NCBI RefSeq assembly: GCF_042453785.1
Contig: NC_091666.1
Coordinates: 26,680,501 to 26,744,500, forward strand
Length of the DNA stretch: 64,000 nt
Direction of reading: 5' to 3'
Origin: Malus domestica
Taxonomy: Eukaryota; Streptophyta; Magnoliopsida; Rosales; Rosaceae
Translations under genes and position numbers: made by a program
The notes under the pieces: generated by a model
Seen by the model: only the letters and a program-made list of their open reading frames with translations
The model's database searches: none
Told to the model about the DNA's origin: nothing
Shown here: positions 1-11,370 of the stretch, piece after piece
Numbering within the stretch: the stretch's first letter is position 1
Layout of the letters: each line of letters starts with the position of its first letter

Positions 1-1140
1 ACCCAAATCTCTGTAATCCAAAGAAATTAACCTTTCTTAGATCAATACATGTTTGACAGCATGTGAAGCTTTTTCGCGATCAATACATGTTAGGCATAAG
101 AGTTGAATGGAGCTTTTTCGCTTGTGTTTACCGGACGATTTAATCTTATTGTAGTTATTGTATCAAAGCGAGTTTTGTTCTTTTTCCTAATATGAAAACG
201 AAACTATATATGATTTATATAATTTGCAGTTCCCTAAAGGTTGTTATATTCGAACAACAGTTTTCTTCCCAGTGAATCCAAATTTATTGTAGGCCTATGA
301 AATTTTGTATACTTGCTGCTCATTCATTAAGAGGAAAAGCTAGCACACGTTACAAAAAAAAAAGGTTTAATTGTGGATATTTGGGTTTATTCAAGAGTGA
401 TTTTGACTATGTATGAAATTTATTACAAAAGTTGACATTTATGAAAGTTGGGGCTAAAATTTGGCAATATATGATATAAACCTCATTGTACCAGAGTTAA
501 CACAATTTTTTCATAGTCCGGTCATCATTCAGGGACTAGAGCTGTTGTAACTTTTTGAGGCCCAATCATCTCAATATCCTTAAGTTAGAGTTAGTGCAAC
601 TTTTCGAAAGCTCAACTTAAAGATGCAAATTCAAGCCCAGTAAATCGAGTCCAGGACATATCGAAAGAATAGTACGCTTTGATTTCATGTCAGATTTTTA
701 GAGAGATGGGTCACTAGTTCACCCCTCCTAACCATACTTATAAAACTCAACACCTAGTAATACGGTAGTTGAGTTGAGACAATTATGTATGGTTAGGAGT
801 GGCCCAGGTTAGGAGTGGCCCAGTGATTTGTCTATCTGAATATTTGACATCAATATGTATGATGAATTTTGTTTTTGGTGTTAACGTGGTTAGGTCAGTT
901 TTTTTTTTTTTTTTTTGGTCAAAGTGGTTAGGTCACTTGACTAGGAATTCTTTCTTAGAATAAGATATATATTATTTTTTTCTTTCTTTCATTCATTTCA
1001 AATGGCATAAATAAATATGGAGTGTCATAGGAAAAGGGTGTGCCGAAATCACTTTAATTCAGAACATCACCTTGCTAAATGCGGAAATCAATTTCCTTTA
1101 TAATATACCCTTGTCCAGAAAAGAGAAGTAAATGCTTTTG
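1..1140. other. AT-rich non-coding left edge
   Basis: No coding exon was recognised. Exon 1 of the ATPase-like gene, visible for locus B at 43750, was looked for here and not found, so it probably lies before the window. Two short local structures occur. One is a direct repeat with a gatcaatacatgtt core near 40-115. The other is a small foldback near 720-805, in which the arm cctcctaaccatac is matched by gtatggttaggag, followed by a doubled gttaggagtggcccag. Confidence 0.5.
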
Positions 1141-1215
1141 CAAGAAGCTTGTAGCTCAAGTGGCAAAGAGCAATTCCGAGTCACGTGTTCAATTCCCCCT
1201 CTCCCCAATATTTTT
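1141..1215 (+). repeat. tRNA-like SINE head, degenerate
   Basis: The stretch tagctcaagtggcaaagagc resembles a tRNA A box, and gtgttcaattccc resembles a B box about 30 bases later. No acceptor stem pairs across it, so a working tRNA gene is unlikely. A SINE fragment is the simplest reading. The 3' boundary is not visible. Confidence 0.35.
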
Positions 1216-1390
1216 TTGTATCACAAGAACTAAATGCGTTATGAAGAAAGATTAATGACGTTATGTAGGTTTGTTACGTTTGTCTGCACATGCATGTAGG
1301 TATTAGTGTGCTGGATAATATAATTGAAGGTTTTTAATCTCATTTAATACATTCAGTAAAGTTAAAACTGTTAAAGCTTACATTGGATAA

Positions 1391-1695
1391 TGTCACATCC
1401 CGGCTCGAGCCCTCACCACATCCCGGGCTCGACTCCACCGTAGCATGATATTGTTTGCTTTGAGCCCCGACCATGCCCGACCATGCCCTCACTGTTTTGT
1501 TTCTAGGAACTTACACGAGCAGAACTTCCCATTAGGTTACCAATCCTATGATTGCTCTCGTCCAAACTCTCTTAACTTCGGAGTTCCAATGAAACCCGAA
1601 GCCAGTGAGTTACCAAAAGGCCTCATGCTAGGAAGAGATGGGAATATACATAAGGCTTATAGGATCCACTCCCCTGGGTGATGTGGGATGTTACA
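1391..1695 (-). mobile_element. Cassandra-type TRIM solo LTR
   Basis: This 305-bp unit begins TGTCACATCCCGG and ends GGGATGTTACA. It is flanked by a perfect 5-bp target duplication, GATAA, at 1386-1390 and 1696-1700. Inside, cttaacttcggagttcc near 1568-1584 is the reverse complement of the conserved 5S rRNA segment. A 5S-derived sequence inside the LTR is the hallmark of Cassandra terminal-repeat retrotransposons in miniature. The 5S sense strand is minus here. Only one LTR is present, so the internal region was lost by LTR recombination. It probably sits in the first intron of ATPase-like locus A. Confidence 0.82.
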
Positions 1696-1884
1696 GATAA
1701 GATGCTATTCGATTTCTCAATGTTTTAATCAATTGGAAATGGGAAATAATTTAGTTTTGTAAAGATATATGCTTGTGAATCTTAATCTTAATCGATATGC
1801 CAATATGAACAATTTCAAGATTTAACTTTTGTTTCTTGTATGGTTTGATTGAAATAACAAAACATGGTGTATTTTACTTCACAG

Positions 1885-2094
1885 AATGCAGAAGACAATG
1901 AGTACGCAGACGGCGTTGATCCATCACTTGAATTTGTCATAACGTCCAGGGATATAACCGGCACAGGGGCTCCTGCCACATTGCTGGTTTTCAACAACGA
2001 GAAGGGATTTCACGTAAGAACATAGAATCCATTTGCAGCATTGGACGGTCCACCAAGAAAGGCAACCGGAAGCGCGGCTACATTGGAGAGAAAG
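1885..2094 (+). pseudogene. Locus A exon 2: HATPase N-box exon of a NO VEIN/sacsin-like gene, frameshifted
   Basis: The exon opens after a tttacttcacag acceptor and ends at a gtatgt donor (2095). It encodes the start of the Bergerat-fold ATPase domain: NAEDNEY (the Glu/Asp/Asn N box that binds Mg-ATP in HSP90/MutL-type ATPases), then DPSLEFVITSRD and LLVFNNEKGF. One base is missing near 2005, so the second half (IESICSIGRSTKKGNRKRGYIGEK) is read in another frame. Family identity rests on these motifs and on GIGFKSVF in the next exon. Known relatives are large plant proteins annotated as NO VEIN-like or histidine-kinase/HSP90-like ATPase family, whose biochemical role is poorly defined. The matching exon of locus B is at 44739. 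Confidence 0.8.
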
Positions 2095-3185
2095 GTATGT
2101 GCATTATCAATACATTACTTCCCCTAACTTTATGGAAGCCACGCAATGTTTCATTTGATACAATGTGGCACATGTTTGTTATAGAGATGTTCCAAGATTT
2201 AATAATTCTCTGCGAGTTCACATTTCAGTCGTCTATCGCGAACTATATGCACTATAGTATGCTTGATACAGAAAAAATTAGTACTTTGATTGGAATTATT
2301 CTGCAGATATCAAAATTTAGGTGATATTTTACATGATGACGGTTATATATTAATCGGTAAAGTATGCAGCTGAAGTTTGTGTTGAATTATGGCCAAATGA
2401 CAAAACAACTTTCGGCTAAATAAAATAAACAAAATGAGGTAGGCAACATCATTATGTTTGTTGAAAAGATAAAAAAGGTTATGATGATGTTTGTAGAAAA
2501 AAGGGTAAAGGCTAGCAAGTAGCCTTATTATTGGTGTTGTTTTTGGGTGCTTTATAATGGATGAATGTGTGCAGCCGAGAGTGAGAGAAGGAGTGAACAC
2601 CATTTGTTTTAGTAGCCCATCTTTGAGAGAGCAAGGCAGCCACATAGTAGCAGAAAATAGAGAGCACATATTGGTTTTTTCAATAGCTCCATTTTGGAGA
2701 GAAGAAGAAAGTGTGCCCTCTCATTGTTTAGTTCTCACTCCATCAAAGTTTTATTATTATAATAGCTTTGAGTTTTGTATATAGAAGAAATTAATCACTC
2801 TATTTCTTTCTCTATTTGTTTCTTTGGTGTGTAAGAGCTATTAGTTGTATTGGGGTTTTGGGTTGTGAGCTTGCCAACACTTTGTAAACTCTCATTTGAT
2901 TGATAGTGGATTATTGGGTGAGCTCCTATTACTCCGAGGACATACTCCAGTTACACTGACTGTTGAGGAACCTCGTTAAAATCTTAGTGTCTTTTAGTAT
3001 TTTGTTCTTGCATTCAATTTGATATATTTCCTGTAGATTAGCTTCAGTTGGTTCCATAAGGTTTGGTGCTATCCTAGCACAACAGTTTGGAATGCCTATA
3101 AGCTTATATGTGTTTTCTTTCTTGTTTGGTAGTTAAGATTTTTCATTGTTGTGCTAATTCAATCATGTTTCTGGGTAATCTACAG
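2095..3185 (+). other. Locus A intron 2
   Basis: This intron has a GT donor (gtatgtgc) at 2095 and an AG acceptor (ctacag) ending at 3185. Two thirds of it is a solo copia LTR (2380-3084). The remainder is AT-rich with no coding signal. Confidence 0.75.
2380..3084 (+). mobile_element. Solo LTR, Ty1/copia type
   Basis: This 705-bp unit begins TGTTGAATTATGG and ends CTATCCTAGCACAACA. It is flanked by a perfect 5-bp target duplication, GTTTG, at 2375-2379 and 3085-3089. The 3' part (gtgagctcctattactccgag, then ggtgctatcctagcac) has the look of a copia R-U5 region. There is no internal domain and no second LTR. It lies wholly inside an intron of locus A, in the host transcription direction. Confidence 0.8.
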
Positions 3186-3903
3186 GAATTGGCTTCAAGA
3201 GTGTGTTTTTGATCACAGATCGGCCTTACATCTTTAGTAATGGCTATCAGATAAGGTTCAATAAGGAGCCTTGTCTGCATTGCAATCTCGGGTACATTGT
3301 TCCTGAATGGGTTGAGGAAAATCCTACTCTATCTGACATACAACAGATATATAGTTCTGGTTCTGCCCTTCCAACCACAACGCTGATCTTACCTCTAAAG
3401 CCCGACGAGGTCCATCCTGTGAAGCAGCAGCTCTCAAGTATGCATCCGGAAGTTCTCTTGTTTCTTTCAAAGATTAAGCGACTCTCAGTTAGGGAAGATA
3501 ATAAGGATCCAAGGCTCAACACTGTGAGCGCAATATCAATATCAAGTGAGATAGATCTTGTGGCGCGGAAGAATATTGATGCTCAGTCCTACACGCTCCA
3601 CCTCTCTGCAGAAGAAAATGGTGACGGCAACAAAAATTGTAGCTATTATATGTGGAAGCAGAAGTTTCCTGTCAGGCAAGAATTCAGAGAGGAGAGGAGA
3701 ATGGAGGTCGATGAGTGGGTGATCACGCTAGCATTTCCATATGGGGAGCGCCTTCATAGAGGAACAAGCTCACCCGGGGTCTACGCATTCCTTCCAACTC
3801 AGATGTTTACAAATTTGCCCTTCATAATTCAGGCAGATTTTCTGTTACAATCATCAAGAGAACATATTGTCTTGGACAGCAAGTGGAATCAAGGAATTCT
3901 TAA
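3186..3903 (+). pseudogene. Locus A exon 3, first part: HATPase-domain gene, interrupted
   Basis: The exon begins GIGFKSVFLITDRPY; this glycine motif is the G box of Bergerat-fold ATPases. It continues open for about 239 codons to WNQGIL, where a MULE is inserted. Other recognisable segments are CLHCNLGYIVPEWV, the conserved YAFLPTQM, and the PFIIQADFLL-SSREHIVLDS block typical of this plant family. Removing the MULE and one copy of its 9-bp target duplication leaves GIL followed by NCVPVAF, as in locus B (GILDCVPTAF). The insertion therefore lies in one continuous exon and is itself inactivating. Confidence 0.85.
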
Positions 3904-4079
3904 GGGAAATTTTATTTAAACCCATTTAACCTATTTATACACCCAAATTACTCTTTGCACCCATTTGATTTTTAACTAAATTATTATTATCTCTTTAAAC
4001 CCAAATTTAATACCTAAAATAACCCCATAAACCCAATTCATTATGTAGATTTATTTTTACACCCATTAGATTTTTAAGT

Positions 4080-4190
4080 CCCGATTCAACAGATGGAAAA
4101 TTGAAATCGAAGAAGAAGACAGGCTGAGGTTCTTGCAGAAAGAGATGCAGGGTCTTGTTCCTGGGAGCAGTAGCGGAGCCAAGGTAAGGG
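4080..4190 (+). pseudogene. Exon-like captured fragment, unrecognised
   Basis: An open stretch reads IEIEEEDRLRFLQKEMQGLV-GSSSGAK and ends at a donor-like aag|gtaagg near 4181. Its composition is exon-like and it lies between the left MULE end and the PPR fragment. It may be a second captured fragment or the 5' end of the same donor. The family was not recognised. Confidence 0.35.
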
Positions 4191-4200
4191 CAATGTTGCA

Positions 4201-4611
4201 ATGGAAGCCATGCAAAGGCGCGGACTTTGGGCCGACTTCGTCTTCTACTCCGAGCTCGTCAAGTGCTGCTTGGCTCGGCGAGCTGTTCAGCAGGGTAAGC
4301 TCGTCCACAAGCACGTTTTCTCAAATGGGTACCAGCCCAAGACCTTCTTAATCAACGTTTTCATTAACATATACGTTAAATTTGCTCTCTTGGAAGAAGA
4401 GCAGGAACTGTTCGACGAAATGCTTGAGAGAAACGTTGTTTCCTGGACGACTATGATATCGGGATACTCAAATTCCAAACTCAACCACAAGGCCTTGGAG
4501 TCTTTGGTTTTAGAAGCTAAATTCGATGCGTTTAGACCTAAGTTTGAGAGGCCTTTTTGTTGTTTTTGTATTGAAATGGTTGAATTGGAAAATGCCCAGA
4601 AACCATTGTGA
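4201..4611 (+). pseudogene. Captured fragment of a PLS-type pentatricopeptide repeat gene
   Basis: About 100 codons (4201-4500) read as a PPR protein: GLWADFVFYSELVKCCLA, then QGKLVHKHVFSNGYQPKTFL, then LFDEMLERNVVSWTTMISGY and SNSKLNHKALE. The RNVVSWTTMI box and LFDEM are signatures of plant PLS-class PPR proteins, which edit or process organellar RNA. From memory the segment most resembles the Arabidopsis At2g03880 (REME1) group. Only about three repeats are present. There is no targeting peptide, E/DYW tail or plausible own start, and the frame runs into unrelated sequence after about 4510. It is a dead fragment carried by the Pack-MULE. Confidence 0.75.
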
Positions 4612-4905
4612 TTGTTTATTTCGTTTTTGGGATATGGGTTTTCCACTACTGTCTCTGATCTTGTAAACCCAGAAAGCGATCTTCGATAAAAAACATGCAA
4701 TAGGGTTCTCAAACTCAATGGAGAACCCTATCCGTTGAAATGGTTGAATTGGAAAATGCCCAGAAACCATTGTGATTGTTTATTTCGTTTTTCGGATATG
4801 GGTTCTCAAACTCAATGGAGAACCCTATCCATTGTGATTGTTTATTTCGTTCTCGTAAACCCAGAAAGCGATCTTCGATAAACAAACATGCAATAGGATC
4901 TTGGA
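4570..4905. repeat. Scrambled local duplications inside the Pack-MULE
   Basis: A block starting aaatggttgaattggaaaat occurs at about 4574 and again at about 4738. The block tctcaaactcaatggagaac occurs at about 4708 and 4803. The block aaacccagaaagcgatcttc occurs at about 4665 and 4857. The interleaved order suggests more than one tandem duplication followed by deletion. Confidence 0.7.
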
Positions 4906-5046
4906 TTTATTGATAAATTTGAGTTTTATGATTAATTTCATTTTGTACTTAATAGTAATTATGCAATAGGGTAACATATATAATTAACATTTGAAATTTT
5001 AAGTTAGGTGTAAAAAGAGATTAAATGGGTTTAAATAAAATTTCCC

Positions 5047-6111
5047 AATTCTTAATTGTGTGCCTGTTGCATTCCTCAAAGCATTTATCACCCTCGTGAA
5101 AACTGTAGGAGATGCACCAGTTTCTAGTTTGCCTCCTTACTTTAGGTTCTTACCTGTCCAGAACACCCCCTATGATGAATTGAATGTTGTGAGGGAGTCA
5201 ATCAAAGCACTGCTTATTGAGGAAGACATTGTACCAACCAAGTCACACAAGCAGAAGTTCTTCCATAAACCTCGCGAAGTGGGTAGGTTGTTGCCTGCTT
5301 TCTGGAATATTTTGAGAAAGGCAAGCAATCAAAGGGTTAGCTTGGGGAACATCTCTTCCCATGGAAGATATGTTTTGTGTGATTCATTTGACAAATCGGA
5401 GTATGATCACATTCTGAATTTCCTTGGAGTTGAACCAGTCGACGATGAGTGGTATGCTAAATGCATTCAGAGTTCCGATATTGTAGCCGGAGTGTCGAAT
5501 GATGTCTATTTGGAGCTTCTTTTGTTTGTCTCCGATAAATGGAGGTGGACATTCCACTGCACCAACATCAAGAACATTCCACTGATAAAATATGTCGATT
5601 TTGACGAGAGTGTATCATTCTGCAGCTTAAGCGCAATGCGGATTGGTGAAAAGAAGATTTTCCTATCCCGTCTTTCTTGTCATGTCTCATGGTTGATTGA
5701 TTGGAACAAGGAATTTATATCCGCAGCGAGTCTTCTTTTTATGCCAGAAATAACCCAGCGAGCTCTCCAGTCATGTTCTAGGAAGGAGGAGTTGGTGAAA
5801 TGGCTCGCAGAAGAAATGAAGGTTGATGCTGTAAGTGTTTACGAGTATGCAGTTCGCCTCGATCATTCTCTTGGCAATGAGCGAAAACCTGTTGTTGCAT
5901 ATGCCCACTTTTTGTATCATTCATTGTGCAATAAGTATATCTCTACTTAAGAAGTTGATCATTTATGTCGTAAAATGCCACTTGTGAATAACTACGGCTA
6001 CGTTAATAGACAAAGGAGAGGGCTTATTGTCCCTGCCAATGAAAGCAAATGGGCTGATTTGACTGATTCAAATCTGTGGATCGAAGAAGGCTATGTCGAG
6101 TTAGGAGAATA
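5047..6111 (+). pseudogene. Locus A exon 3, second part: NO VEIN-like middle region
   Basis: This continues exon 3 after the MULE: NCVPVAFLKAFITLVKTVGD, PPYFRFLPVQNTPYDELNVV, and so on for about 350 codons. One in-frame TAA lies at 5948-5950. Beyond it the same frame continues (EVDHLCRKMPLVNNYGYVN to WIEEGYVELGE) until the Helitron junction at 6111. No other break was seen. The protein continues at 27199 (ta|t tac ata aaa, giving Y-Y-I-K-P-G), so the Helitron also landed in an exon. Confidence 0.83.
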
Positions 6112-6150
6112 CTAGTAAAAATGCCCGCGCGTTGCTGCGGGACTTGAATG
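6112..6150 (-). other. Helitron 3' terminus (hairpin plus CTAG)
   Basis: On the plus strand this reads ctagtaaaaatgcccgcgcg followed by ttgctgcggg. The reverse complement forms a GC-rich stem-loop about 11 bases before the terminal CTAG. This is the classic Helitron end structure, used as the rolling-circle termination signal. Confidence 0.78.
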
Positions 6151-9090
6151 CACCAACCTTAACCACATGAATTAAGACATTTAACTTGAAAAAAAAAATC
6201 AACATAATCAAGAACAAACAAAAGGGATAGATGAGTAAAAGGTGTCGGTAAGATAAGCAGTTCGACTTTTATATACATTCAACCGAGCTGATTATAAAAG
6301 GTATAGTTGCAAAAAAATGCTCCGTTTCCTTGAGAAACAGAAGTAACATGCATTTAACACTTATATTGCCCTTCAAGTTAAGATGGCAAAATATATGTCA
6401 TACAGGCCAGGCACGTGTTTTAACAGCTAAACAAAAAAGCAAAAAAAAGTGTGTTGTTCTTGTTTCAGTAGCTAATCTTTCAAGCACTAATGTTCAAAGC
6501 TAAAAAGATGCAGGATGCCTGTTTCCATAAGTTACAGAAGAAACAGAAGGAAGATGTAGTCCACACATATTTTGCCCCTGTAGTAAAGGTGGTTAAATAC
6601 TTGTCCTACAGGCCAGGCACCTGTTTAAACAGTTAACAAAAAACATAAAAATTGTTCCGTTGTCGTTTCAGCAAGTTTTCAAGCACACATGTTCAAAGGC
6701 GAAAACATGGAGAGCGGCTTTATAACAGCTGATAAAACATAACAATCAACAAACTAAAGCTTTAAGCAACTAAATAAAGCACGGTTGGGTTTAACCTTGG
6801 GAATTAGGAATTAGGATAAGGGCCTAAATGTCAAACAAATTATAAGTATTGTATAAAAGGGTTAAGATAAGGGCCTAAACGTATTATAGCATGTTGCATA
6901 GATACAATAAGGTTAAGCTAAGGGCCTAAATGTATTATGGCATGTTGCATAGATATGTAAAAACTATTTATATAGAACATGCACAAATTATTTATATAAA
7001 GTATATAGTAGTAGTTTATAGCTTAGCTATGTACACTGATATATACATATTAAGAGATGCCCAAAATATAGTCGTTCCTATTTTACCGATGTACTCCAAA
7101 CATTGGAGCACTTTGACTACTAAGGATTAGTTGGTAGCTTAGTTATATTTGCAGAACCTTCTATACGTAGAGAGTTGATAGGATTTACATAACTTGTTTA
7201 GGGCTGATCTTCAACGATATTGCACCCTTGAGCTCATTCTTTTTTCTCTTTGGTTCCTGTTACAAAACAAATCAACCAAATAAAGAAAAATTAGTATGTC
7301 AAACAAAGAAATTATAACAGCTAAAAAAGTAGTTGATCTGTCTACCACACAAATGGTTATACAGCAATGTGTAACAAACAATATGATTATTCACACTTAA
7401 AAAGCTATCCTGTTATAAATGGTTGGGAATTAACGTTTTCAATTAAGACTTTTAAACTTTTTTTCTATTGTTGGATTGCAAAATGAGCATCCCAAATTGC
7501 ACATGTAAAGGATCTTGCACAGTTTGCAAAATTTTCTTCCCAAGCTACAGGAAACAAATTTTGGGAATGCAAAAGAGAAGAGCAAAGATTTCAGACTCAG
7601 AGCATGTTATTGACTCCACCACAAATCTGTTAACTATCAAAGACAAAATAGTACTTCTCTCTTATAAATGTGGTTATCAACCATTTTTACATATTTTTGT
7701 TAAAGTGTAACCTAATTGTTGATTCAATTACAATATCTGAAAATACCTCAAGTCAAGCCACCTGATTTTGGCATTTGGGTGAGAAGGGGATGCTAATATA
7801 TATTTCAAAAACAACATTGTACTTTTCAGTCATTTTCATGGTTCTTACCAAAATTTAAAATCTGGAGATAGTGAGGGAATAAGACAGTCAGGAAATAAAC
7901 AAATATTAGATATGATTCCAGATTCTAAAATAAATATCAGCAAGTCAAAAGTAAAAACATGACAAATTAAATATTGTAGTTAAGTTAAAGACCATATAAG
8001 TAATCTACAACTAAAAAGCTAGATATTAAACCTAAAATCATGTAACTATGTATGAAGCGGAGAATAATGCAGAAAGATGGTTTTCTATAGTGCTGCCAAT
8101 GACAATTAATTTTTCATGAAAACAAAGAAATGAGAAACAGAGGTATAAAAGTATATTATTTTTTATAGTTGCAAATATTATGAATTCAAAAAGAAAAACT
8201 ACAGATAACACTTCAATCATATACCTAAGCATCTAAAACGCGGCGCCCAAGATACCATTCAAGACAGGGCTCAACATCATGGATGAATTAACCTATCCGT
8301 GTCCCCGAGCTCACTGCATGTCATATACACCTGACCAACTGGGCATAGGAGCATAATGAGGAAAACTTTCAACACCACTGTGTACCTAAAAAATTAAGGG
8401 AGGAACTAATTAAAACGTATCCTCAGTTAGAAGAAAATAATGCATGCATAATAGCCACATGGACCTTGTGTATATAAATTGTTGTGGCAATAATTTGCAA
8501 TAGAAAACATTGTTATAAATAAGATATACGAAATACCAACATTGCAATGGTTTTTTTTTTTTCATTCGATTGTACTGAAGCATGCATCTTAGTGGAGAAC
8601 AATTAAGTACTACGTGAGGTCTATAATGAAATGGGAGATTGAATACAGTCGAGGAAACTGAAAATTCAAATATGCACACACTCCATAGTATTATCTTCAC
8701 AACCAAAAGAAACGTTTATATATACGACATATGTTTGACATTGTTTTTCGCCACTCAAATTGTCTTGAGAAAATTTGACTACATTGAGAATAAGCAAAAG
8801 AGTACTTTTTACTACCTAATTTACTAACATCTACCAAATCCAAAAGCTACAAAATTTTGATTAAAGAATCATATAGAATAGAATGAGAAAGTTATTAAGA
8901 CACCATATCTGAATTTTTTGCAAATAAAAACACCTATATTTCACCTGATTTTCCAATGAAATATAGATGCTTGTATTTCACCAGTACATAAACATGGTTT
9001 TAAATATTAGTCTCATCTATGATATATTTCGTACTGTCATAGATAGAGAGATTAATAAAAGACCTCTCGCAATGTTACTGTGTCATGGTA
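6151..9090. other. Helitron I body, no recognisable gene
   Basis: This AT-rich sequence has many short ORFs and no coding support. The stretch 6160-6260 (around aacaaacaaaagggatagatga) is repeated at about 17660-17740, which marks the start of the second Helitron. A GC-richer stretch at about 8240-8390 looks exonic on minus (for example DVEPCLEWYLGRRVLD), but it has stops and no recognised family. Confidence 0.5.
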
Positions 9091-9092
9091 AT

Positions 9093-9242
9093 AAGGGTGT
9101 GCTATCTACACACCCCATTTTACTTCTCACACACCCCTTGATAATTTTAGTCCGTTGATATTCTTCAATTCATCCGATCCGATGACCGAAAATTAAAAAG
9201 GTGTGAGAAGTAAAATGAGGTGTGTGGATGTCACACCCCTAG
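9093..9242. mobile_element. Small foldback MITE
   Basis: About 150 bp with long inverted arms: gggtgtgctatctacacacc, then ccattttacttctcacacac on the left, matched by gtgtgagaagtaaaatgagg and tgtgtggatgtcacaccc on the right. Flanking gtaata on both sides may be a target duplication, but the exact boundary is ambiguous, so no superfamily is assigned. Confidence 0.65.
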
Positions 9243-11370
9243 TAATAATTTATATTACTTCTTTTATTATACCCAAACCTATACCAGTTTGTAATATTCA
9301 ACCAACTTTAAACCTTTTGGATTAGAACACGGGCAAATGAAAAAATAAGTTAATGCAAAATCTTTAGCACCTCAACTTGCAAAATATTTGCAATAAATTG
9401 AGATCTATCACAAACAAAACAGTGTCGAAACCAAAGATGCTAACTCCCAACACAATCAAAACTACATATAGGAAAAAGGAAATGAAGCTTAAAAAGCTTA
9501 AATTAGGGAAAAGAGTTGGAGAAGCAACAACTGACATTATTTACCAAGGCTTTTCAAGGTTGGCAATATAATGGATATGCTTCCCAGGAGCTTCAACTAA
9601 AGCTTGATAAATTGTTGAAATGGGTTGGAGCAGAAGTAATTTGAGTGCCTTCTTTCTGACTACCCAAAAAAATATATATTTTAAGATTAGATATTACAAA
9701 CTGCTGTACACATAGTAATAGAATCAGTGTTAATTTCTCCATTTTATAGCAATACCTCATAACAAATCATCGTCGACAAACGAAATGAGTTTTAGTTTTT
9801 GAATTAAAAAAGCCAAAACACATTTTCAGAGAGTCTGTTAGCCAGAGAAAATCAGAATAGCCAATAGCAGACAAATCCGGAAAAACAGATAGACACAAAT
9901 AGAATCATTCAAATTTTGTATTTTGTTAGTTTCTCATAGCAAGGAGTAAACAATTTAACACTTGAAAACCTGCAAGCCAGTGGCTCAAAGATGAAAAAAA
10001 ACTGTACAAACCCAAATCAACTAAGTTACAAAATAACATCAGAGTCTGTGTAGCGATCTAGTTTTTTATTTTGTAATTAAATTTAATCTCAATTTTTTGC
10101 CCAACAATGGAACCATCAGAGGTTGTGCAGCAATAGTGCACAACAGTTTAGTAAACACCATAAGTGAATGGGGATAAATTGAATATTAATACATCTACAT
10201 CTATTAGAATAGCTAAACATGTAACATAATTCACACCAATAAACCATCATTCAATTTGAATTTTGAAGTAATCTGTCCATATTGCCTAAACTACTTAACC
10301 GAAAGAGAACAAATTTACTGGAAAATTTCTAATTTTTCCTAATATGTTAGTAGAGAACAATTTCTTACATGTTTCAATATATCCACAAAAATGGTTCTTT
10401 TTCCTTATGAATCTGACACGGACACCTGCAACTCCCCTATAGAAATAAAAAAACAACCTGAAAAATTAAAAGGAAATGATTAGACCCAATAGTCTCTGAT
10501 GAAATCCAACAAATTGAATAGGGGTTTACATAAATAGGCAGAAATTTAAAAAAAAAATCCATTCAAATACATGAACAAAAGATATTAAAACAACAAAAAA
10601 TCAAGAGAAATCAACTTTGCAGTAAACTCTAGATCCAAAAACAAAAAAATTATTCCTTCTCTATTCCTTATCTAGCCATCACTCTCAAAATTCCTCAATC
10701 CCTTATATCTCACAAAGAGAAACACATGCATGTCCATTTCCGATCTTAAAACCGAAAGAACTGTTTCGGTTTCTTAGTTTCTTACCCAAATCCACCAATT
10801 CAAATCAAATTTTTGCAACACACATGTGAAATAGATACACAAAACACCAACATTACAATGGTTTTTTTTTTTCATTCACAGATGTGAAATAGATACACAA
10901 AACACCAACATCATACATTCTTTTCTTGTGGCTTTGGTGGCTTTGGAAAATGGGTTTTTTTTTTTTGTTCAAGGCAATGGACGGCAGCAGAAAAGGGGGA
11001 GTGCAGACAGGCAGCAGATAAGCTGCAGAAAAACAGCAGAAAAGCAGGAAAAAAAGAAGTAGAAATTAAGCAGAAAAGCAAGAAATTGACTCGAACTTAC
11101 CAATTTTTTTATTCAAAAAGGAGTTGGAATCAAACTAAACCTGAAAAATATCATATATCCAATATTAAGTGCATACACCTATAAACTAATCCTTATATAT
11201 ACTTTAAAATAATATGGATCAATGTAATCTAAAATGTTATTATATTCAATATGGCAATACCAAATTGTAAAGTGAACTCTAAAAAGTAAGGCCTATGGTA
11301 GATATCTGTATTATATAGCAACTTCATTTCCATCAGAGAGTACACATCATTGAACAAACTAAGAAGATAC
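9243..11370. other. Helitron I body, no recognisable gene
   Basis: AT-rich, with poly-A/T runs. Near 10825-10915 the phrase gaaatagatacacaaaacac is duplicated with about 65 bp spacing, and a related copy lies near 8530. The stretch 11135-11240 is repeated at 17905-18010 in the second Helitron. No gene was seen. Confidence 0.5.

Larger units (their letters stand above)
3904..5046. mobile_element. Pack-MULE with a captured PPR gene fragment
   Basis: This 1143-bp element has inverted ends: GGGAAATTTTATTTAAACCC on the left and ATGGGTTTAAATAAAATTTCCC (read as two parts, ATGGGTTTAAAT and AAAATTTCCC) on the right. A perfect 9-bp target duplication, AATTCTTAA, lies at 3895-3903 and 5047-5055. Length of duplication and inverted ends together indicate a Mutator-like element. 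There is no transposase. The interior carries host coding sequence in the middle (4201-4530) and local duplications (4570-4905). It is inserted in exon 3 of locus A. Confidence 0.87.

Noticed and set aside
1141-1215. Functional tRNA gene
   Set aside because: A- and B-box-like phrases exist but no acceptor or anticodon stem pairs properly.
1540-1620. 5S rRNA gene
   Set aside because: The 5S-like part is incomplete and embedded in a TG...CA unit with a target duplication, so it is a Cassandra LTR and not an rRNA gene.
4201-4611. A working PPR gene
   Set aside because: Only about three repeats are present between MULE ends, with no targeting peptide and a frame that runs into unrelated sequence.
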